Positions 7,586 through 12,992 of a stretch of 14,078 nucleotides of DNA are shown piece by piece (the first letter of the stretch is position 1; every line of letters begins with the position of its first letter). The notes beneath the pieces were generated by a model, which saw only the letters and a list, made by a program, of their open reading frames with translations, did not search any database and was not told the origin of the DNA. Source of the DNA: Candidatus Saccharimonadota bacterium (lineage in GTDB: Bacteria > Eremiobacterota > Xenobia > Xenobiales > Xenobiaceae); assembly GCA_004554425.1 (NCBI GenBank), contig SFMI01000041.1, positions 1-14,078 on the forward strand. Direction: 5' to 3'. The translations under genes and the position numbers were made by a program.

Positions 7586-7613
7586 AAAAAAAACCAACTT
7601 TTGGCAAAAAGTT
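7586..7613 (-). promoter_or_regulatory. Terminator-like hairpin with U8 directly before the desulfurase start codon
   Basis: On the minus strand AACTTTT (7613-7607), loop TGCC, AAAAGTT (7602-7596), then GG and eight T (7593-7586), one base before the ATG. The stem is AU-rich and weak, but the order is that of an intrinsic terminator, and it occupies the place of the ribosome binding site. It may attenuate or gate translation. Confidence 0.45.
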
Positions 7614-7629
7614 AAAACTAAAAATAACG

Positions 7630-7673
7630 CTTAAGCTGCTGATATGCCGAGCATAGCCAGCAGCCGCGCTAAG
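7630..7673 (-). promoter_or_regulatory. Stable two-part stem-loop in the desulfurase leader
   Basis: GCTGCTG (7635-7641) pairs with CAGCAGC (7658-7664), and inside it TATGC (7643-7647) pairs with GCATA (7651-7655) over a CGA loop, separated by a 1x2 internal loop. Outer CTTA/TAAG (7630-7633/7670-7673) can extend it. It would form right at the 5' end of a transcript from the promoter at 7684-7692. Confidence 0.5.
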
Positions 7674-7683
7674 AACAGGCCAC

Positions 7684-7692
7684 ATTTTAGCA
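7684..7692 (-). promoter_or_regulatory. Candidate extended -10 promoter of the desulfurase operon
   Basis: Minus strand TGCTAAAAT (7692-7684), a TGn extended -10 with five of six bases of TATAAT. No good -35 is seen at 16-18 bases, which extended -10 promoters can do without. Transcription would begin near 7677, at the foot of the leader stem-loop. Confidence 0.4.
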
Positions 7693-7772
7693 CAAACGTC
7701 TTGGCAATAAAAACATACTCGCCATAGTGCCGTGCGTTCACGCCCATTTCGCAACTTGGTTGCGCAATTAAA

Positions 7773-8159
7773 TTAAATGGCCAAAACGTAATCAGCTAAA
7801 ACCCTTTGAATTTCGTTAACGTCCAAATCAGCGCTGAATTTAAGTTCGACTACTGGTGTACAATTGCCGACAACCCATATTTTTAATTCCGCGTCTAAAT
7901 CTACCAAGCCAGCCGTTTCTACACAAAAGTGGCTAATATTGCGATAAGGAATAGAATGAAAGGATACCTTCTTTCCGGTAATTCCTTGAATATCAACAAA
8001 AATAAAGCGACGATCAGTAAAAATAATCAGATCGCGGATCTGTTTATAAACATGTTCTACCTTTTCACCAGGGGCAAAAATTTTAGAATATTGTTTGGTA
8101 ATGTCGTCGGCATTAACTTTGGAAGCATTGCCCATAAGACCATTCAAAAGGTTCATCAT
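7773..8159 (-). CDS. Small bacterial PH-domain protein
   Basis: About 128 residues, a single PH-like fold of the bPH family widespread in Bacillota. The family pattern is clear: an N-terminal LLNGLMGNASKV, then APGEKVEHVYKQIRDLIIFTDRR, ITGKKVSFHSIPYRNI, and a C-terminal amphipathic helix (VNEIQRVLADYVL). The role is unknown; members may bind membranes or partners and lack enzymatic residues. The frame is open to a GTG at 8177, but the ATG at 8159 (or its neighbour at 8156) fits relatives better and has AAGTGA seven bases upstream. It follows comM on the same strand after about 50 bases, so the two may share a transcript. A CGCAAC/GTTGCG hairpin (7750-7764) lies past its stop but has no U-run. 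Confidence 0.85.
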   Translation of the reverse strand: MMNLLNGLMGNASKVNADDITKQYSKIFAPGEKVEHVYKQIRDLIIFTDRRFIFVDIQGITGKKVSFHSIPYRNISHFCVETAGLVDLDAELKIWVVGNCTPVVELKFSADLDVNEIQRVLADYVLAI

Positions 8160-8211
8160 AAAAAATTCACTTCTCACTTTCCTAAGCGTTACGCTTTGAT
8201 TGTATCACAAT

Positions 8212-9783
8212 TTAGCATAGATCAAGTGAAGAGGCAAAACGATCGAAGGCTCTGTATTCCATTGCTTCACAAAGATCGCTTAAACTAATGCGCTCTCGCC
8301 CTTCCAAATCGGCAATAGTTCTGGCAGTACGGCACAGGCGGTCTTTAACTCGTCCAGATAAATTGTTAAACCTAATAGCTTCAGCTAAAAATTTTTTACT
8401 TTCTCTATCTAAAAGACAAAAACGACGCGTTTGGGCCGTATTCATAAAGCCGTTACGACAGCCGCGCTCGCGCTGTATACCTAAAGCCATTTCTACTCTT
8501 TGACGCACTGTATCCGAACTTTCAGCCAATTTTGTTTCTAAAAGCTCGGATGCTTTGGTGCGGGAGACTTGCAATTGCAAATCGATACGATCTAAAAGCG
8601 GCCCTGATAAACGTGTTAAGTAGCGCCGCCTTTTGGAAGGTAAGCAAACGCAGCCCCTTTCGCTATCGCCCCAATATCCGCAAGGGCAAGGATTCATGGC
8701 CGCTACTAAGGTGAAGCGGCAAGGGTATTGAGCATGAATTTTAGCGCGAGCTATTTCTACTTGGCCTTCTTCTAATGGGCGGCGCAACGCTTCTAAGCAA
8801 TCGCGACGAAATTCGGGAAATTCATCCATAAAGAGAACTCCTCTGTGAGCCAAAGTAATTTCTCCTGGGCGATTGCTACCTAAAAGACCAGCAGCCGAAA
8901 TATTGGAAGAAGGCATACGGAAAGGCGCTTCGTCGATTAGACGTTGCGGGCAATAGTTGGCGGCGCTGTGAATAGAAGTTACTTCCAGAGCTTCCTGACA
9001 GCTTAGGCGCGGCATAATTGAAGGAAGGCAGCGAGCCAGCATGGTTTTGCCCGATCCTGGCGGCCCCAACATAAGTACATGATGGCCGCCAGCAGCACAT
9101 ATTTCTAATCCGCGCTTGGCTACAACTTGACCGCAAACATATTGCAAATCGTCTTCGGCTACAGGAGCTAAGCTTGTTGAACTCTCGTTGCTGCCTAACC
9201 ACGAAGCGCCACCCAAATTAAATTGACGCAAATACTCTAATTCCAACGCTTTTGCCCGTTCGTGTTGGCCGCCGATAAGAGAAATAGCGTGTTTTAGATT
9301 GAACACGCCACAACAATTTGGGCCTTTTACTAATGAAGCTTCGGCAAAATTGGCATAAGGCACCAATATATTAGTTAGGCCCATTTTTTGAGCCATTAAA
9401 ATAGCCAACAAGACGCCACGTACAGGACGGACATTGCCATCCATAGCCAATTCTCCTAAAACTAGCCAATTTTGCAACATAGGTGGCGTTATTTCTGAAC
9501 AGGAGTCATCGGCGGCCAAAACAGCTAAAGCCATAGCTAAATCGAAGCGAGCTCCTTCTTTGCGCAATTCAGCGGGCGCTAAATTGATGCGTACACGCCC
9601 CAGCGGCGCTTCATAGCCAGAATTGCTAAATGCAGCCCAAACACGTTCGCCGGCTTCATTAACAGAAGCGTCTGGCAAACCGACCACAGTACAGCGCGGC
9701 AATCCCTTGGAAATATCAACTTCACAAGAAACTAGATGAGCATTGACACCGATTAAAGCGGCAGTATAAATACTAGCAAACAT
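8212..9783 (-). CDS. comM: YifB/ComM family Mg-chelatase-like AAA+ ATPase
   Basis: 523 residues, full length. The N-terminal Lon-like domain (1-~175; FASIYTAALIGVNAHLVSCEVDISKGLP and GELRKEGARFDLAMAL-type motif) precedes the AAA+ Mg-chelatase domain: Walker A GPPGSGKT at 240-247, Walker B LFMDEF at 317-322, NPCPCGY at 364-370 with further Cys at 378 and 380 that make a likely zinc knuckle, and GPLLDRIDL at 393-402. A C-terminal helical domain closes the protein. ComM is known as a hexameric helicase that extends recombination by branch migration during natural transformation, and it acts in the cytosol. AAGGGGGG stands just before the ATG. It is divergent from the nuclease operon across a repeat-rich region. 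No other competence gene is in the window. Confidence 0.95.
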   Translation of the reverse strand: MFASIYTAALIGVNAHLVSCEVDISKGLPRCTVVGLPDASVNEAGERVWAAFSNSGYEAPLGRVRINLAPAELRKEGARFDLAMALAVLAADDSCSEITPPMLQNWLVLGELAMDGNVRPVRGVLLAILMAQKMGLTNILVPYANFAEASLVKGPNCCGVFNLKHAISLIGGQHERAKALELEYLRQFNLGGASWLGSNESSTSLAPVAEDDLQYVCGQVVAKRGLEICAAGGHHVLMLGPPGSGKTMLARCLPSIMPRLSCQEALEVTSIHSAANYCPQRLIDEAPFRMPSSNISAAGLLGSNRPGEITLAHRGVLFMDEFPEFRRDCLEALRRPLEEGQVEIARAKIHAQYPCRFTLVAAMNPCPCGYWGDSERGCVCLPSKRRRYLTRLSGPLLDRIDLQLQVSRTKASELLETKLAESSDTVRQRVEMALGIQRERGCRNGFMNTAQTRRFCLLDRESKKFLAEAIRFNNLSGRVKDRLCRTARTIADLEGRERISLSDLCEAMEYRAFDRFASSLDLC

Positions 9784-9794
9784 ATTTCCCCCCT

Positions 9795-9925
9795 TAGGCT
9801 GCTAACAAAAATTGGCAGCAACTGATTTTTTTATCAAGACAAAAAAAGTTTTGGTCTAGGTGAACACAGAAAAGCTTGCAATATTTGTTTTTTGGCCGCA
9901 CAATTAGTCTTGCGGTAGCAGCCTA
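9795..9925. repeat. Inverted repeat 1 in the divergent control region
   Basis: TAGGCTGCTA (9795-9804) and TAGCAGCCTA (9916-9925) are perfect 10-base inverted repeats, 111 bases apart. The left arm adjoins the comM Shine-Dalgarno. A third segment, GGCAGCAAC (about 9814-9822), is also complementary to part of the left arm, so alternative pairings exist. Confidence 0.55.
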
Positions 9926-9942
9926 GCTTAGTTGCTCACCTA
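9857..9942. repeat. Inverted repeat 2, interleaved with repeat 1
   Basis: TAGGTGAACA (9857-9866) and TGCTCACCTA (9933-9942) match at nine of ten positions and cross repeat 1 in order. A smaller CCGCA/TGCGG pair (9896-9900/9911-9915) lies inside. A possible extended -10 for the plus-strand operon (TGATTATAT, 9946-9954) follows the right arm, which would then overlap the promoter. Confidence 0.45.
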
Positions 9943-9981
9943 ATTTGATTATATGTACAGCCCAAGAAAGCGAGAGAATAA

Positions 9982-10401
9982 ATGATCCTTATTGCCGCTT
10001 TGGACAACAGTGATGGCTTGTTGTTTAACCAAAGACGCCAAAGCCAAGATCGTCTGTTGCGTCAGCATATTTTAGCTTTAATCGGCCCAGAAAAATTATT
10101 TTTGAACGAATATTCCGCCGACTTGTTTGCTACTGAAGCTAAACCGGAGCAACTTCACATAAGCGAACATTTTTTAACTGAGGCTGGCCCGGGCCAATAT
10201 TGTTTGATAGAAAATGTCTCTGTGCAAGATTATAAAGATAAGGTGGAAAAAATTATTATCTTCCGCTGGAACAGAGACTATCCGGCCGATTTTTATTTTG
10301 ATATCGACTTACAACAAAATTGGCAGCTAGAAAGTTCTGCCGATTTTGTTGGTTCTTCTCACGATAAAATTACTGAAGAGACATACACTCGTAAAGGTTA
10401 A
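9982..10401 (+). CDS. Conserved protein of unknown function, partner of the secreted nuclease
   Basis: 139 residues. It belongs to a family I know from Clostridia and relatives, sometimes labelled ribonuclease Z without support. Its marks are MILIAALDNSDGLLFNQRRQSQDRLLRQHIL, YSADLF, AGPGQYCLIEN, KVEKIIIFRWNRDYPADFYFDIDL and a C-terminal FVGSSHDKITEETY; several are quoted here in part. No metallo-beta-lactamase HxHxDH motif is present, so ribonuclease Z activity is not supported. It has no signal peptide and is cytosolic. GAGAG precedes the ATG. The stop is two bases before the nuclease ATG, whose AAAGG site overlaps the end of this gene, so the two are translationally coupled. An immunity or regulatory role toward the nuclease is a guess only. 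Confidence 0.75.
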   Translation: MILIAALDNSDGLLFNQRRQSQDRLLRQHILALIGPEKLFLNEYSADLFATEAKPEQLHISEHFLTEAGPGQYCLIENVSVQDYKDKVEKIIIFRWNRDYPADFYFDIDLQQNWQLESSADFVGSSHDKITEETYTRKG

Positions 10402-10403
10402 CT

Positions 10404-11435
10404 ATGTACAACAAATACAAAATATCTAAATTTAACCTATTTTTCTTATCACTGCTTTTTGCTTTAAGCTTTATTTTGCCAGCTTTAGCTACAGATAATA
10501 GCTTAGATGGAGAGTTGCTTTTAGCAGCCTCCTCGCGCCGCATTGCCAACCCAATAAGTATGGGGCGCTTTTCTTTGGCTTCGGTTCCGGCCTATTCCGG
10601 CAAGCCTTATGCTGTTATAAACAAAAACGTACCTTTTTTCACTAAAGCTGACCTAGTATCACGCTCTTACGAAAAATACAGCAAATTAGACAACTTAGGG
10701 CGCTGCGGTGCGGCTATGGCCAATGTGGGACGCGACCTTATGCCCACCACCAAGCGTGGCAAAATCGGCCAGGTAAAACCTAGCGGTTGGCATTTAGCCA
10801 AATATGATTGTGTAGATGGTAAATATCTTTACAACCGCTGCCATTTAATCGGCTACCAGCTTACGGCCGAAAATGCCAATCCTTGCAACTTAATTACCGG
10901 CACCAGATACTTAAATGTGCAAGGTATGTTGCCTTTTGAAAATATGGTAGCCGACTACGTAAAAGAAACTGGCAAACACGTACTTTACCGCGTTACACCA
11001 GTTTTTAAAGGTAATAACTTAGTAGCTCACGGCGTACTTATGGAAGCTATGTCCACCGAAGATGGCGGCCGCAGCGTTCTTTTTAATGTATATTGTTACA
11101 ATGTACAGCCACAAATTAGCATAAATTACAAAACCGGTACCAGCACTTATACAGGCGGAACTACCGTTGCTAAAAAGCAAACTCAGAAAAGCTACAGTTC
11201 TTCCTCTCAACGCTCAGTAACGAAGAGCTCCAGTTATTCCAAAGTAAGCACTTCCTCTTCATCTAAGAGCATGGCCGTTAATATTTATATCCTTAATAAC
11301 AGCACCCACAAATTCCACCGTCCCGGTTGCAGCAGCGCCGCTCGTATAAGCAACAGAAATCGTGAAGAATACACAGGTTCACGCAGCAGCTTAATTAGCG
11401 ACGGCTACTCCCCTTGCAAAAAATGCAATCCCTAA
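10404..11435 (+). CDS. Secreted DNA/RNA non-specific endonuclease with C-terminal Cys/His metal-binding domain
   Basis: 343 residues. A signal peptide (1-29; LFFLSLLFALSF core, cleavage near PALA/TD) leads to a nuclease domain (~60-245) of the EndA/NucA-like beta-beta-alpha-metal type: VPAYSGKPY, SLG-like LDNLGRCGAAMA, YLYNRCHLIGYQLTAENANP with His147 as general base, and LITGTRYLNVQGMLPFEN, holding the Asn metal ligands. A Ser/Thr/Lys linker (250-290) joins a small domain with His305, Cys309, Cys338 and Cys341 (KFHRPGCS and CKKC), a likely zinc site often fused to secreted nucleases in Bacillota. Cleavage of extracellular nucleic acid, for nutrition or DNA uptake, fits its place. The active centre is intact. 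Confidence 0.92.
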   Translation: MYNKYKISKFNLFFLSLLFALSFILPALATDNSLDGELLLAASSRRIANPISMGRFSLASVPAYSGKPYAVINKNVPFFTKADLVSRSYEKYSKLDNLGRCGAAMANVGRDLMPTTKRGKIGQVKPSGWHLAKYDCVDGKYLYNRCHLIGYQLTAENANPCNLITGTRYLNVQGMLPFENMVADYVKETGKHVLYRVTPVFKGNNLVAHGVLMEAMSTEDGGRSVLFNVYCYNVQPQISINYKTGTSTYTGGTTVAKKQTQKSYSSSSQRSVTKSSSYSKVSTSSSSKSMAVNIYILNNSTHKFHRPGCSSAARISNRNREEYTGSRSSLISDGYSPCKKCNP

Positions 11436-11454
11436 AGGTTAAGCTGTGAAAAGC

Positions 11455-11512
11455 AAAAGTGCCGCTTGCCAAGCTTGTGAAAAACAATCCACAACCTGGT
11501 AGCGGCACTTTT
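11455..11512. terminator. Long bidirectional terminator hairpin
   Basis: AAAAGTGCCGCT (11455-11466) pairs with AGCGGCACTTTT (11501-11512), 12 bp. Inside, TTGTG (11475-11479) pairs with CACAA (11490-11494). Plus side continues TTTTGTTTTAA and minus side CTTTTGCTTTTC, so it ends the nuclease operon and the opposing gene, whose stop codon lies in the T-tract. Confidence 0.88.
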
Positions 11513-11515
11513 GTT

Positions 11516-12379
11516 TTAATCATGCATATCAAACAAATTGTGCTGGCGGACAATGTCTTCAAAAATAGCTAATTTTTGCAGTTCTATCGGCAAATGGCTA
11601 TATTTTCCCTCACGGTGGGCTCGAGCAAATTCTCTTAAGACCATCAGCTTGCGTTTTCCTGTAAAAAAATGTCTGGTAACAAACAACCGCCTATATTTGC
11701 GAGGGTGGATCAGAGCAGGCTTAATAGACTTTACTTTAAGAAAACATCTTATGGCAAATCGCCTATGTCTTTTCTTTGTAAAAAGAAGACATTTTATAAA
11801 TGCGTAAAAAGTTTGCATTGTCCGTAAGTATTTCCATGGGTGCACTTTACTAAAGTCAGGTTTTACATTCGACTTAGAAAACATACAAAAGTATCTTTCT
11901 AAAAAGGTACTGTTAGTCCCAATTCCACCATCGATAAGCCAATAACGTCCGCTCCAAGCAGCCGCAAACATAACTTTGTATTTACGGAAAAACTCACGAG
12001 CTTTCTCAACCATTTGCACATGAGTATGCAAATCATCTGAAGCTAAATCTCCATAATAATTGTAATTGCCACATAATTCCAAAATTCCGCATTTACAACT
12101 GAATTTTCTATATTTGGAGTGGTCCCTAAAATTCTTATAACCTACTTTCCAATAGACAGTAACCCTTATATCATACTTCTTTACTTCCGGAGGAGCCCAA
12201 TTAAATAAAAAGGAAAAATTAATATTGTCAGTCTTTACTTTGTCACCTAAAAGAAAATAGCCATCGTCATAATAAAAATCAGGATCATCCATAGTGCCGC
12301 AATCATAATAAAAATCTTCTTCGGGAGCACTATAACAAAAATGTTTTTCAAGTAGGGCTCGGCCCTCTTCTGGCTTCAT
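11516..12379 (-). CDS. Unknown basic protein, 287 residues, in an AT-richer cassette
   Basis: I do not recognise this protein. The ATG at 12379 has AGAGG eight bases upstream; the open frame reaches 12466, but those extra 29 residues translate a GC-rich hairpin. The N-terminal quarter is acidic and Tyr-rich, with DFYYD at 22-26 and again at 34-38. A Cys cluster (95, 97, 103; CKCGILELC) follows. Residues ~185-260 are very rich in Lys, Arg, Phe and Tyr and could bind nucleic acid or membranes. The end (263-287, FEDIVRQHNLFDMHD) resembles the end of the small gene just upstream. No signal peptide. Composition and codon use look more AT-rich than the neighbours, which suggests acquired DNA. Possible roles (toxin-immunity member, phage-derived, defence) cannot be separated from sequence alone. 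Confidence 0.7.
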   Translation of the reverse strand: MKPEEGRALLEKHFCYSAPEEDFYYDCGTMDDPDFYYDDGYFLLGDKVKTDNINFSFLFNWAPPEVKKYDIRVTVYWKVGYKNFRDHSKYRKFSCKCGILELCGNYNYYGDLASDDLHTHVQMVEKAREFFRKYKVMFAAAWSGRYWLIDGGIGTNSTFLERYFCMFSKSNVKPDFSKVHPWKYLRTMQTFYAFIKCLLFTKKRHRRFAIRCFLKVKSIKPALIHPRKYRRLFVTRHFFTGKRKLMVLREFARAHREGKYSHLPIELQKLAIFEDIVRQHNLFDMHD

Positions 12380-12415
12380 ATTAATATCCTCTCGAATGCA
12401 ATTGCTATAAAATAC

Positions 12416-12442
12416 GGGGCCCGAAACAAAGTTTCGGGCCCC
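12416..12442 (-). terminator. Perfect 12-bp GC-rich hairpin, terminator or attenuator
   Basis: GGGGCCCGAAAC (12416-12427), loop AAA, GTTTCGGGCCCC (12431-12442). On the minus strand it is followed by GTATTTTATAG, an imperfect U tail. It lies after the small gene and only 37 bases before the 287-residue gene, so it may set how much of the promoter's transcription reaches that gene. Confidence 0.65.
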
Positions 12443-12480
12443 CAACCAAAGGCCAAAGCACAACAAAGAATCTCGTAAAA

Positions 12481-12761
12481 CTAGATTCTACTCTTGTCTT
12501 CGTATAAATTAAAAAGGTTGTTGTTGCGGACTATATTTTCAAGAAGCTTCACTTTTTCAGACTCTTTGCTAATGCCTTTACGCACTTTCACAGCTCGACT
12601 ATAGCGATCTTTCACAACAAATCTAGTCTTTTCTTTTTTGAAGCATTCTAAAAGCTCCTCAAATGTCAAGTCGCCACGAAAATAATCGCCAACAACCTTA
12701 CATTCCTATCTTGAATTTCTAGTATCTTGGTGCCCTGGTTATCTCCCGACGCCCCGGCCAT
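12481..12761 (-). pseudogene. Frameshifted (or overlapping) small gene related to the 287-residue protein
   Basis: The ATG at 12761 opens a frame reading MAGASGDNQGTKILEIQDR. A minus-one shift around 12705 would join it to ECKVVGDYFRGDLTFEELL, which runs on to the stop at 12481 as a ~94-residue protein ending KLLENIVRNNNLFNLYED. The first frame instead ends at 12666, where TGA overlaps a TTG at 12669 (TTGA), so a coupled pair of 31- and 62-residue proteins is the alternative. I favour a frameshift because the codons just before the TTG also look coding. The C-terminal 25 residues share about nine identities, ungapped, with the end of the downstream gene, and FVV(K)xRYS resembles its FVTRHFFT. 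The function is unknown. Confidence 0.5.
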
Positions 12762-12843
12762 TTGCTCTAATTTTTATCTAAAATATTTAATCTATACTTG
12801 ATACTTTTTATATAAATAGCTCCTCGACGGAAGCATATGCTAG

Positions 12844-12873
12844 TATATAAGCAAACCTTTTAGCTACTGTCAA
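12844..12873 (-). promoter_or_regulatory. Sigma70-like promoter of the cassette
   Basis: Minus strand TTGACA (12873-12868), perfect -35, then 18 bases to TATATA (12849-12844). It lies about 80 bases before the small gene and just past the ABC terminator. It is the best promoter match in the window. Confidence 0.6.
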
Positions 12874-12902
12874 TAGATACTATTTTTGTCCATAAAACAT
12901 AA

Positions 12903-12939
12903 AAAAGCCCTTCGTTATGGTATAGAGCGAAGGGCTTTT
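12903..12939 (-). terminator. Strong intrinsic terminator of the ABC exporter gene
   Basis: AAAAGCCCTTCG (12903-12914) pairs with CGAAGGGCTTTT (12928-12939), 12 bp. On the minus strand a tail TTTTTTATGTTTTATGG follows, 54 bases after the ABC stop. Confidence 0.9.
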
Positions 12940-12992
12940 GGAGGGAGCCGCACTAAACTAATTTAGCAGCAACTCCATTAGTGTGAGCTTAA

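Noticed and set aside
7750..7764. CGCAAC/GTTGCG hairpin as terminator of the PH-domain gene
   Set aside because: Only 6 bp, and the minus-strand side has no U-run.
9905..9942. Possible T-box (GGCTGCTACCGC resembles the T-box core)
   Set aside because: Match is poor, no specifier stem or terminator is seen, and comM is not an amino-acid gene.
9982..10401. Ribonuclease Z for the 139-residue protein
   Set aside because: No HxHxDH metal motif, and it is far too short.
12380..12466. Longer N-terminus for the 287-residue protein
   Set aside because: The added codons run through a perfect hairpin, and the ATG at 12379 has a good Shine-Dalgarno.
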